DNA of 64,000 bases from Chionis minor (lineage: Eukaryota; Chordata; Aves; Charadriiformes; Chionididae), in contig VZSF01005585.1 in NCBI GenBank assembly GCA_013398295.1, positions 248,001-312,000 on the forward strand, written 5' to 3'. The notes under the pieces were generated by a model. That model did no database searches and was not told the origin of the DNA. It saw nothing but the letters and a program-made list of their open reading frames with translations. Of this stretch, positions 51,851-63,825 are shown piece by piece; positions within the stretch are counted from its first letter, which is position 1, and every line of letters begins with the position of its first letter. Position numbers and translations under genes: made by a program.

Positions 51851-52380
51851 GAATCATACGTTGGTTAGAGCTGGAAGAGATCTTAAAGATCATCTAGTAC
51901 CAGCCCCTCTGCCCTGGGCAGGGACACCTCCCACTAGACCAGGTTGCTCAAAGCCCCATCCCACCTGGCCTTGAACACTTCCAGGGATGGGGCATCCACA
52001 GCTTCTCTGGGAGACCTGTTCCAGTGTCTCACCACCTTCACAGTGAAGAATTTCTTCCTGAGATCTAATCTAAATCTACCCTCTTCTGGTATGAAGCCAT
52101 CACCCCTTGTCCTATCACTGCACTCCCTGACAAGGAGTCCCTCCCCATCTTTCCTCTGGGCCCCCTTCAGGTACTGGAAGGTGCTGTAAGGTCTCCCCAG
52201 AGCCGTGTCTTCTCCAGGCTGAACACCCCCAACTCTCTCAGCCTGTCCTCATAGCAGAGGGGCTCCAGCCCTCAGATCATCCTCGCGGCCCTCCTCTGGG
52301 CCTGCTCCAACAGGTCTGTCCCCCTCTTACGCTGGGGACTCCAGATCTGGACGCCACACTCCAGGTGGGTTCTCGGCAGG
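51851..52380 (-). mobile_element. CR1 LINE 3' fragment, near-identical inverted partner of the 47-kb copy
   Basis: Starts GAATCATACGTTGGTTAGAG and runs in reverse complement of the CR1 3' end to a 5' truncation near 52380. From about 51917 to 52380 it matches the 47.19-47.66-kb copy with only about six differences, all transitions. The outer 3' tail (51851-51916) differs much more. Same orientation as PDZD2. Confidence 0.95.
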
Positions 52381-52850
52381 TCAGAGTGCTTGTCTGCATT
52401 GTCACACACTGCCCCAGTTGAGGAGTCCCCCACGCAAATGCTGGGGCACCCTCCTGCCGAGGATGGGACAGCCCTGCAGGAGGGGCTCACCGGGGAAAGG
52501 ATCCCGCCCCATCGCCTAAAATGACAGAGCCCCTCAGGTTGCCCCCCAGCAGCTCCCAGCTTGCAGAAAGGCTTGGTGCCAGCCACGGTCCTGGGAGCTG
52601 GCAGCCTCCAGCCTCTGCAGGTGAAGACACCTCCGGGAGCGAGGCGGAGCGTGCGCCCCAGCCAAGAGCTGTGCCGGACGGCGAGGAGGTGCTGCACGAG
52701 CCGTGGGCACCCCTTCCCCTCCGCCCGACAGCCCCCAGGGCTACGAAGCCTCTGCTCGCTGCGGGGCACTGCCAGCTCAGGAGAAAGCCAGAGCCAGAGG
52801 AATTAGCCACGCGTTGCTCTGCACTGTGGCTGTAGGTCCCCATACGTCAC
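52381..52850. other. CpG-rich block next to a CR1 fragment
   Basis: About 470 bp with more than 20 CpG dinucleotides by eye (for example the GGGAGCGAGGCGGAGCGTGC stretch), clearly denser than the surrounding intron. Open frames on both strands are by-products of the GC content and show no domain. It could be a small CpG island, an old GC-rich repeat or an intronic regulatory site; this cannot be decided here. Confidence 0.45.
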
Positions 52851-54373
52851 ACCATCAACTCAATTTCCCAGAGCAACACAAAATATGGAACCATTGTCCT
52901 CCTTTTCTGCCTTTTTAATTTTTTTTTTTTTTTCTCTCCACACCCTTCCCCCTCTCCCCCCTTTTTCAATTTTTATTTTTAGGTTCCACCCAGAAATCTC
53001 CAGCGCTGGCATGAGACAGACCAGCACCACGTCACAAGAAATCCCCTGTAAGCTTTTTGATGACTTTCATCTATTATTCACTTAGCGCAAATCCTTGCCA
53101 TTAACAAACTGCACTAAGGGAATCCGAACTTTCAAAGCCACAAATCTCCTAATAACTATGGCTGCTTTATACACGCTTCAGGATTAGCTGTGTCATCTGG
53201 TTAGAAACTCAAAGCCGCTCTTCATTATTGGATTGAACCTGCCTGCAAAGAGTGAAGAGATTGGTAACACTGCCACTGATTTCAGTGGTGCGGGAGCATT
53301 CATTACATGACATCCTCCTCCCGGACACATCAAGCCCAGTGGCACAAATTTATGCTGTGCTACTGTGCCAAAGACCCAGAAACCTCCCTGGAGCACAGTA
53401 ACACCAATCCTCACAGACAGCGTTGGAGTAAACCTGACGGCAAGCACACGCGGGCTTCACGCTAGCTGCTAGCATGCAAAACGAAGGCAGCTTTACAACT
53501 ATCTGCTCTGTAAATTAAGAGTGCCTTGAGTTGCTTTGAAAAATAAGAGCTTACTTAGTCACTACATCAGCTTCTTCAAAGAGCCTTCAAACTAATTAGC
53601 CGTGCTGAGTTACTATTAAAATACAGAGCTTACATGCAATTCTCTTGACGATAACAGAGCTGATGCTATAGAACTAGCACAAACTTCGTCAGATGCATTT
53701 TCCTATAGGCTCCAAATTATATTTCAAACTGAATATTCTCCTTTCCTGTGGTGGATGTGGGAATTCACTTACTTCATTTGTAAGTTCAAAGCAATAATAA
53801 TTTTTAGCCCATGTGCAGATCAAGACTTTAAATATTCAACAGCCAGAGACAGCATGAGGGGACGGAAGACAGACACACAAGACACTGAAAACAATAACAA
53901 AAAGTGCAGTAAAAAAAAAATAAAGAAGGTAAAAAAATAGTTGCTTTATTACAGATGAGCTGTTCCAGATCAACTTTTACAGGACGGGGCGGCGGGTGTG
54001 CTTAATTCAGTGCAAAGGGCACAACTAGCCAGAGGCAAACCCTCCCTCGTAGATGCAGACAGCCTGTCAAGCAAAACAAAGTTTACAAACCCCCACAGAT
54101 ATGCAAAGCCCAAGGAAGCTGACTGCAAGCCTCACAAATTTTAATTTCCTAGAGTTTCTGTACATCCCTGCTTCTTACAGAGCGGGTTTATTTGGCAGAT
54201 AGGCCTTTGCTACTTAAAAGAAAAATCAAAGGCAGCAGCATCAGAGGGAAAGAAATCTCCTTTCTCCTTTTGACTTCCGTTCATCCACTTTACGTGCAGG
54301 TTTACTTACAGCGGAGACCAGCAGGTATGCATCCGAGGGCTCAGCACCGCTCCTGCTCCTTCCAAACCAGCTC

Positions 54374-54402
54374 CCTCTCCTCCTCCTCCTCCTCCTCCTT
54401 CT
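54374..54402 (+). repeat. (TCC)n simple repeat
   Basis: Run of about seven to eight TCC units. The glycine- or arginine-rich frames read from its complement are artefacts. Confidence 0.9.
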
Positions 54403-55750
54403 CCATTGCCTGCCCCACCCACGGCACCCCAGCTCTTCCATGAGCTCTTCCAGCCCTCCCAGCTCACTTCCCTCCCCAAGGGAATCACCACCTCTTGCTC
54501 CAATGGTGTTACAAATCACATTTCTGAATTTCACAGCAGAACCTGGCAGCAACTGCAGGAAAAAAGATGCAAGTCCCAACAGAGGGGGAAGAAACTAAAA
54601 ATTCCCATTACAGATCACCAGAACTACTTCGTTATTAGCTTATAATATGTCATATAGCTAACTTCCTTCCCTTCCCCCACTAAACTTTCACTGAAGGTAT
54701 TGATTGGACTTATCAGCGTGTTCTCACATAAGGCCAAGTTCAATTAAACGAAACACCATCAAGACAGCAGGTATTGGATGCCTGCTTAAAAATAACAAGC
54801 AGCAACATGTGCAGGCAGTCAGTATAAACCAAAAGGAGGATGCTCCACAATGTGTTTTGTAACTGCTACCTGCACAGAAAAGGCCGGGAGCAGACTTTAT
54901 CCAGCAACTCTCTGGAAGCAGCACGGCAGCAGCAAAGCACAACCACCACTGCATCTTATTTCACACACCAGATCAGAGTTTAATCTGAGCAGCAGCCACA
55001 CGAATCCAAAGGGGCTCTATTAAAAACCAGTGCGGTCACTCATCCCACGGAGAGAAGCATAAATGCAGACTTTGGGCATCTATACGTTCCTTATGAAAGC
55101 CTTTTGTTTAGCGACAAGAATTTCTTCATTGGACAACCAAGGGGCTGAATCACATCCCTGTGGCAGGACATTTCTGCTCCTCTAGCAACACAGAAGAGTG
55201 TTAGACAGCCCACATGCAATGCCAGAGAAATATTAGCTGTACGTGTGTATGCCAAGCAACTCTGCCATGGGCACTTTAACGCAGTGCTATTTTCAGTCTT
55301 CCCAAAACAGCCGCTGCAACCCTACAGCAAACCCAAAGGCTGTCCTAATACACCCAGATCTCCCAGCAGCAAAACCCTGACAACCCCTCACCCTCTCCAA
55401 AAATCCCTCCCCCCCTTCTTTCCCCCCAAAATTAAAGCAATTCAGCGCAACGGCAACTTTTTTGAAGACAGAAATGTCCACGCACACACACTTGGAGGCC
55501 CTTGTGTTCAATGATAAAGCCAATTTGTGGGCCCTCTTTGGTGGCGTTTACTCAGATAAGAAGCGCCAACACACACCACCTCCGTTTGCTGTGCTCAGGG
55601 ATGTTGCACACAGCAGAAAATCTCAACAAATTGAACACAACAGTAACAGACACTTCAGTAGCCACATGCACCCCAGAAACAAAAGACCCACATCCACCTT
55701 AATCACCAATTGTGCCCCGTTTCCACGACGATGATGAACACACCCACCCA

Positions 55751-56048
55751 NNNNNNNNNNNNNNNNNNNNNNNNNNNNNNNNNNNNNNNNNNNNNNNNNN
55801 NNNNNNNNNNNNNNNNNNNNNNNNNNNNNNNNNNNNNNNNNNNNNNNNNNNNNNNNNNNNNNNNNNNNNNNNNNNNNNNNNNNNNNNNNNNNNNNNNNNN
55901 NNNNNNNNNNNNNNNNNNNNNNNNNNNNNNNNNNNNNNNNNNNNNNNNNNNNNNNNNNNNNNNNNNNNNNNNNNNNNNNNNNNNNNNNNNNNNNNNNNNN
56001 NNNNNNNNNNNNNNNNNNNNNNNNNNNNNNNNNNNNNNNNNNNNNNNN
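55751..56048. other. Assembly gap (298 N)
   Basis: Uninterrupted run of N. Its right edge is immediately followed by a block that is repeated exactly 3,572 bp further right. Confidence 1.
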
Positions 56049-56676
56049 CACTGCTGCCCAAACCTGCCTCTACACAAGGGGACTCGGAAAGAATCCATCA
56101 CCTGTTATTTTCAGGCTCACATCATCATCTTTACTTCCAAGCAGGTGGTAAGGTCACACTGCAACTAGGCAAAAGACAGTGGAGGAATTAAAAAATAAAA
56201 ATAAATAAATAAAAAATAAAATAAAAAAAAGAGAGGACACCCCCCACCCCCTCCCCAGTAACCAAATGAGGGTAGTAAAAACAATCCCTGATTCATAAAG
56301 TGAGAAATGTGGCCATCCAGGGGGAGGGAAATCACAGCCAACCTTGAAAGTCCAGAGAACGTGGGAAAACCCAACTATTTCAAACTCGCCTAGCACATAA
56401 GAATTGCTTTTTTCTGCTTTAAAAGCAGCACTGCTTTCACCGCCAACGTGACTAGCAGTTACAAAAGGAGAAATCTCAACAACAAACTGCTGAACTATGC
56501 CATGTCAAATGACTGCTGTCCCACGCCAGCAATATTCAGAGCTGGACCGTGTCACCCGTCCCCATCCACAGCCGCTGCTCGAAGCAGAGAACAAAAGCCG
56601 TGTTCCTACCCCGTGCGCAGGCAGGGAGACAACAGCCCTCATAAAAACCCCTGTAAAGCTTTTTAGTGAGATTTCT
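56049..56676 (+). repeat. 628-bp exact direct duplicate, copy 1 (probable assembly artefact)
   Basis: Starts at the first base after the gap (CACTGCTGCCCAAACC) and ends GTGAGATTTCT directly before a single N at 56677. It reads identically to 59621-60248, including its A/T-rich simple repeat and C/A-rich runs. A block enclosed by gap characters on both sides and identical to nearby sequence is what a misplaced redundant contig looks like. Confidence 0.93.
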
Positions 56677-56677
56677 N
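56677..56677. other. Single N at a contig join
   Basis: One ambiguous base exactly where identity with the 60.2-kb copy stops: copy 1 continues AGGACTGAAG, copy 2 continues GGTCTGGGATC. Confidence 0.95.
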
Positions 56678-59620
56678 AGGACTGAAGTGTTAAAAACAAA
56701 ACCAGAAAAATGCCCAAACTCCAGGATGGGCACCTGTTGATCCCTTCCTTTTCATTTGGTGCTATCTTGATGCTGAGTCACTACTAACAGCTTCATCAGT
56801 TACATGCAAAACCCTGTAATAAGCCTGCCACAGCCTTTACTCTGAAATATGGTAGCACTTACTCTCCCATGAACAAATTTTTTTTGGCTGGGGTATCTGT
56901 GCTCACACTGATCAAATATAGAAACACATACAGAAACAATGCACAAACTCTCCTCATATGGATGCCATACAAGTACCATATGTTTTATGCATTAGACCAG
57001 GATGAAGTCATAAAAATGACTTGAGATACTGCAGCGCCCACACATATGTAACAAATATTAAAAGCAAACGCTATGTAATATTAATGGACAAAATTCTAAG
57101 AAGCGCTGGGGGGGACTGTTTTCGATTACCTATGAGTTCGGGTGCCAGGTCAGAGTCTGGAGATGCTTAACGGAATAGCTGTTAAATCTAAGATACTAGA
57201 GGATGTAAGACTTTGCATTTAAGGCAGGACATTGATATAGATATTAATAAAAGTTATAGGATAGTTAAAAATCCAACAAAATGGTTACCAAACTCCAAAA
57301 GATTGACTAAATCTGTTGTATCCTACTGGATTTTGCACCTATCCTTTGCATATATAAAATGTGTACACTTCAGGCAGTAAAACACAGAGCCTTTTATCAC
57401 CTCGATGAGTCTGAGCCAGTACCAGATTTGTCGTCTCATTATGTTGTTTGCAAACTCACATTTTGTTTGACCAAGCAAAATTACCCCACTAATGCAGTTA
57501 CAGCACTTTTCATGCAAGACACTACATGTTCCCGAAAACAGAACTGGACTAAGCTGCCGGTGTCACCAGAAAGCAAGAGGGGACAAGGGGCAGCACTGTC
57601 CTTACAAAGCCCTCCTTGTAGTGACTCTGACTAAAGCTCCTCACTTTGGGGAAGTTTTTGGCAAGGACCCTATACAAATGTGCTGGCAAACAGCAGGGGA
57701 AGATGCTGTCAGCTCTCCAGATGTTCCTGCCCCTTGAAAATCCAAACCTATCTTCCAGTTTAGAGGTTACGCATCCTCTCCAAATTTCTTTCCCCCCTTG
57801 ACCTCCCCTGCATTTTCACATTTTTTGCAGGGGAAGAGAGGCACAAGTTCTTCCTTCCTTCTCTATTTCTCCTAAACACATAAGCAGACGTTGGGGAAGT
57901 GAGGCAGCTCCTTGTTCAAGCGAGGAGAACACAAATCCAAACCATGAAGCCAACTATTTGATCAATACTCTTTGATTTAATTAGCTTTGGACAATGCTCA
58001 AAGTCGATGCCTTAGAAGAGTTGCCATAGACAAAATTCAGCTTGCAAGAGGGATTACTTTCACCGTTTGAGAAATAAAAAAAGACATAAACCCTGGAGGG
58101 ACTGGGGACAAATTTACCACCTAAAGAGCCTTGCCTTCGGTGAAGCAACAGCCAGCTGAACTACCAATTACGTGAACTCCTATAGACAAAACAGTTATCA
58201 CACCAAATTTACTCATTTATTTTGTGCCGTTTTGGTTTCACGTTTCAACTTAGTTTATACATTCTTCTTACTTTCCCTCTGTACCCTCCTAAGTCAGTTC
58301 TTCGGATACGAAGGCAGAGATGGGGCCACAGCAGTGCTGCCCAGTAGACCCCAGCACAAACTTCGAACCCTCTCTGGAATGGGTCACAAAAGTCATTCAC
58401 TGCACACAAAAGCTTGTTACCTCCTCTGGTTTATTAAGCTTTGTCAAAAAATTGAGACCTCTAGGCATATATATGAAACAGAGCTGTTAACAGAACACAC
58501 CAATATCTCGCTAATATCTACCATATTTTAAGGTCTATTTAGCCTCGCCAATATACATATATTAATCCTAATGTATTGGATCCGGACCAGAAGCTAAAAG
58601 CCAGGACATGAGGCTTGAAGTAGCAGTCTGGACACAAGGCCAAACTTGGCAGTTTAAACTCATATATAATCATCATTACTCAAACTCAGTGGAGGGAGGG
58701 CAGACCCTAAATCCCTATTAGATTTACTGACTTAATAATTTACTCAGTTTACTAATTTCTTCAGAACATTCGCTGACCCCATCACAAAGGATTCGAAAAG
58801 GAGGTCCTTAACCTATGGAAATGATGACTGCAGTTGAATGCTTGCTCTATATCATCCATGACACCTCCAAGAGGGGTCAACCACCCCTGCAGACTTGTGT
58901 GCCAGACCCTGCATTTCATCCCCGAATGAGCGGTGAAGCCTGCAGTGGGAACTCGAATGCAAGTCAGGAGCCAGCAAGGGTCTCCCTGCTCATCCCGTCG
59001 TACCCTGTTACACATGACTTGATGTCTGCTAACACATCCTTGGCACCCAGGTTTCTCACTGCTAGTCTAAAATATGCATGACAGCGAGCACTTAATGAGT
59101 TCAATGCGAAATAAATTAATCCACATCACGACCTCACGGCACGGGCAGTGACTTAATCTCTTAACACCAAGCACTGCAAGGAGGAGGCAGCGGCATCCCT
59201 GAAATTCAGCTCCAGCTTCCAGATTTGACGCTGCCCGAGGAGCGCCAGGAGCTGCTGCTCCCAGAATACGACACTGTGAAGAGCTCTGCTCCTGAAGAGC
59301 CACTGCAGAGATGTGACATAGAAAATGTCGGGACACCTGCAGCTCCGCTGGGGTCCCAACGACCAGCTCTGTTCCTGAGCGAGCAATGGGAAAACCCGCA
59401 GATCCCACACGCTAGGTGAAGCACTACTGGAAATACCTGCCAGTTTTGCTCACACCAACCTTCTCAGTGTTTGGGAAATGAGAAGCTCTTAAGCATCATC
59501 CAGATCACCTGGCAGGCTGTGGATTAAGCAGGCTCTGCCCTCACCAAAGCCAGGAGCAGCAGTGCAGGAGAGGTCCACAAAGCAGCCCACGCTGCCTACA
59601 GGCAGGAGACCCACCATGCC

Positions 59621-60248
59621 CACTGCTGCCCAAACCTGCCTCTACACAAGGGGACTCGGAAAGAATCCATCACCTGTTATTTTCAGGCTCACATCATCAT
59701 CTTTACTTCCAAGCAGGTGGTAAGGTCACACTGCAACTAGGCAAAAGACAGTGGAGGAATTAAAAAATAAAAATAAATAAATAAAAAATAAAATAAAAAA
59801 AAGAGAGGACACCCCCCACCCCCTCCCCAGTAACCAAATGAGGGTAGTAAAAACAATCCCTGATTCATAAAGTGAGAAATGTGGCCATCCAGGGGGAGGG
59901 AAATCACAGCCAACCTTGAAAGTCCAGAGAACGTGGGAAAACCCAACTATTTCAAACTCGCCTAGCACATAAGAATTGCTTTTTTCTGCTTTAAAAGCAG
60001 CACTGCTTTCACCGCCAACGTGACTAGCAGTTACAAAAGGAGAAATCTCAACAACAAACTGCTGAACTATGCCATGTCAAATGACTGCTGTCCCACGCCA
60101 GCAATATTCAGAGCTGGACCGTGTCACCCGTCCCCATCCACAGCCGCTGCTCGAAGCAGAGAACAAAAGCCGTGTTCCTACCCCGTGCGCAGGCAGGGAG
60201 ACAACAGCCCTCATAAAAACCCCTGTAAAGCTTTTTAGTGAGATTTCT
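59621..60248 (+). repeat. 628-bp exact direct duplicate, copy 2 (probable true location)
   Basis: Identical to 56049-56676, but embedded in continuous sequence on both sides with no N, so this is the more likely genuine position. It contains an (AAAT)n-like stretch near 59760-59805. Confidence 0.93.
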
Positions 60249-62215
60249 GGTCTGGGATCTGATCCGATCGGCCCCTTAAAAGTCAGGCTTTAACCAGCTG
60301 AGCAGTTTGTTGGCATACTACCGTTTTAATATTAACCCTTTAAATCATCCATCCGAGCACACTCGCTGCGCCCTCTTCTCCCCCCACCCCCAGGCAGAGG
60401 GGTGCTGCCCCACGCTCTGCCCCACACGAGTACAACAACATCAAACCCCTCTGCTATAACGTATCATGCCTGTAAGGGAAACGGCAGAAACTGCCCACAT
60501 CTCATCTGCTGAGGCTTCTTCTTGGGTCTGTTTTCACTTGGCCTCTTCACAGCCCTGTTAGTGGCCAAGAACGATGCTTGACCGGAGCAGCTGGGCATCA
60601 TGAGTCAGGGCACATCAACGTCCTTTAACCCTTTTCCACCTGTGTGCCGGGAGCATTGGCTGCTCAGCTGAATGCAGCTGGGATTAGCTCTCCTCCTCCA
60701 TGGAGGAAAACTCAGGCATTCCCAGCAAGGTCAAACCTTCCTGACTCCCAACACCCTCGAGCAGGGTTTAAAAAAAAAAAAAAAAAAGGAAGAATAAAGG
60801 AAAAATAAGACAGGCAAGCCCCAAAAACAAAGTAGACTTTCCAAATGACCGACAAAGAAATGCAGCCATCAGAGCACAAAACATGTTGTGATGGTGCAGC
60901 ACATAATACGATATAAATCAAGCACACACCAGAGCCTTAGCCGACTTTATGCTTTGCCGAGCCCACAACTTTTGAATTCAGTAAAATAATAATCATCCTG
61001 ACATTAATACAGTCATTGGCGCCAAATAAAGCCAAGCACAGTTGTGCTCCTTTGATCAGTCTTTCCATAAAGGCAGTATAAATGGTATTGCAGCTTTTCC
61101 GTATTTTAAGAGGCTTTTACATTTGGAAAGCATTACAGGGACACACGAGGAAAGTAACTAGTGTTTTGTTTCTTTTTCCTTTTGGGCTTTTTTTTTTGGT
61201 TGTTGTTTTTCAAACCACAGAGAGAAAAGTTAAACAATCGACCCAAACAATGTGTTTACATAAGGGTTTATAAAATGAAAAAGCAAGTTACTCCACATTC
61301 AGATATTCTGCCCTCCTGCCAAGTGTCTCAACAGACTAATGTCCTTGGAGATACAGACTCACACTATAATATTTCTGTCCAAAGCACTGGAATTTTAAAA
61401 GCTGAATACAAAGTAAAAAGCCCACAGCCAGCTGCAGTGTGGTGGTCCTTGGTTTGAAGCAAAGCATAGGGTTTGGGTTTTCCTGGGTCAACGTTGCTGC
61501 TTCCTTGCCAGCAGCATGAAGGCAGGTACCAACTGAACCATTCCTGCATCCTCAAGGATTTTGGCAACCTACACTGTTACTTGGCCCACGTGAACTCAAG
61601 AGAGCATCCTGCAGGTCCCCACGGCTGTTGGCGAGGCAGGATCCCCATGCTCACCTGGTCCCCCAGCTGTGCTTAGCACAGCCTCCACAAACTCCCAGTA
61701 ACTCCAGCTTCTTCACAAATACCAGTGCCTGGCAATGCCAGCCAGCTCAGGTCACTGAGCCACGCTGCTCTTCTCCTCCACAGTCCTTCCACAGGTGTCC
61801 ACCATCCCCAAGTAATTCAATTAGCACTGGGAAAAAAAATTTAGCAAAGCATCAACTTCCAGTTTCGCATCTCAAAACCAGATGTGCACGTGTATGCGTG
61901 TGTTTTACGCCAGAGTTTATCACTCGGCCTCACACGTGCTCTGCAGTAGCCCAGCTTTATCTTGTTAAACCCACTTCTGTCAATTAGTGAAAAAACATTT
62001 CCTTCTGTAACAATTAGTACTTACAGCCGTTACCCTCCCAGTTCACAATGCTCTACAGGCATCCTTAAATCCTTATGTCCCCAGGCACACACGCTCCTGA
62101 AAGAAGCCGTTTTCATCAAGTTGGTATTTTAAAATCCTGCCATAAACAGAAATCAAATTTAATCACAAAATAAAGATGTTTTACAGTTACTACGACTAAA
62201 TACATCGTTCCTTAC

Positions 62216-62338
62216 CAGGGAGTACCGGAGCCTCTGATTCTGCTCCACGTTTTGATCCAAGTCAAACACAAGGTTACTCAGGCCAGAGAGACGCAAAGGA
62301 GTGCAACAGTGAAAAACCTTCAGACGCCTCAATACCAT
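62216..62338 (-). other. Unassigned exon-like open frame ending in a strong splice donor
   Basis: On the minus strand an ATG at 62338-62336 opens exactly 41 codons that end at CCCTG|GTAAGG. The predicted peptide begins MVLRRLKVFHCCTPLRLSG and includes LVFDLDQNVEQNQRLRYS. It matches no family recognised here, including the PDZD2 N-terminus as remembered. The outgoing phase is 0, whereas the next known PDZD2 exon (37953) needs incoming phase 2, so a direct in-frame splice to it is impossible. It could be a 5' UTR or lncRNA exon, or chance: a 41-codon frame is not rare. Confidence 0.25.
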
Positions 62339-63719
62339 TGAATTTTAGAAAGTCAGGCCCCAAATGATGCTGGATAAATCACACAAAAAAAGCCTCAAAA
62401 GGGCAAGGAAACAAATCTGGGTTTCCCTGTTTCAACTGAGCACCCTGCTCCTTGGCCAGCATCTTACAGCACACCAAGTTCAATGCACAGGGGCACAGAA
62501 AGGGTCTGAAATGAGCATCCCAGCAATCCCTTCCCAACCGGATTGATTAAGGCAGCATCGGGGGAATATAGAGAGAGTTATTTCACCTCATCCTTCAAAT
62601 GCCTCCAAGTTTCCATATTCTCCAACTCATTTTCTCGCTTTTCTCCTTCAGCCACAAGTCCCCTGTCCCCAGGACCCACTTCAAGGCAGCTGGGCCTCCC
62701 CTCCGGCTGCAAAAACTACCTCCACGCCTCGACAAGGACAGAGAGACTTTTTTGCATAAAGCACGAGGGTCCAAAACACAAGGAATGACAAAAATCCCAA
62801 CCCACAAAGTGCACAAAGTCCCCAGTCTCAGACTGAGCCCACAGGGGCTCCGCGGCTGCAGGGGCTCCCGAGAGCAGCTCCGCACCACAGCAACTCAGCC
62901 ACCCGTCTGTCTGGGTGAGAAAACCTCCCCCAGGAGCAAAATTTCAGAGATGCACAGCGCTGAGAGCTGCCCGCCGTGCCTTTCGGGAGCTCGCTTCACC
63001 CTGTCCTTGTGGGGAACCGTCCTTTCACAATGCAAGTCCCAGGAGCCTTTTTTCCCCCGAGAGCAACTTTTCCATTGTCAGTCCTCTAACAATGCTTCTT
63101 TCTTTTTTTTTTTGGTATTTTTTACAAAAGCTTTATAATCCTCGGCTTTCTCATCTGAGTGGAAACCACTATATGACAGCTTTAAACTTTTCTTTCTTTA
63201 AACCCAGCACTCCCTCCTCAGCTATAATCCTCCTATTGGAAAGACAGGTTTGCGAGTCCCTGCCTCCAGGCAGCAACATCACAGCAGCGATTACAGACCC
63301 CAAAATCCAATCAAAACCCTCATCTTTTAGCTCACAGGTCGTGACTTTAATTGCATGACAATAACGGAAGAAAATTCAGTGACAATTTGTGGCTATAAAC
63401 TGCTCCCAACCCACGCCATTCTCAGGTTCAGCCTGCTTCATCTGCGGCTCCAGGGTCCTTTGAACTCTGGGGATGGCACATCTGAAAGCACCAAAGTGAC
63501 TTTGACATTGGTGTCCCATTTTTAAACTCTCCCAGGCACACGGGCTTCTGAGACCTTTTGGACTTTTGATCATCCTCAGCTCGGTCTGGCTTTTCCTCCT
63601 CCCTTCAATTTTATCCGCAACGGTAAACGTTTGGTAACTACAGGGACACGCTCAAATTCTTGTATTTTCTTTGTAGCACAACACGGCCAGCACCTGTGTA
63701 ACTGAAGCGGTAGGATTTT

Positions 63720-63825
63720 AGTTCTAAAAATTAGAACTGATTTTTATGTCTAATTCTGCAAAATTACCTCCAATTTCTAAATATTAGAACTAATTTTTAT
63801 CTCTAATTCTGTAAAATCAGAACTT
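63720..63825. repeat. Imperfect tandem repeat (53-bp period) with hairpin
   Basis: TTAGAACTGATTTTTATGTC from 63731 recurs as TTAGAACTAATTTTTATCTC from 63784, followed in both copies by TAATTCTG.AAAAT. The first copy is preceded by a perfect 8-bp inverted repeat, AGTTCTAA-AAA-TTAGAACT (63720-63738). Confidence 0.88.

Noticed and set aside
55623..56191. Frames of 120-159 codons across the N run
   Set aside because: Most of each frame is N; they exist only because the gap contains no stop codons.
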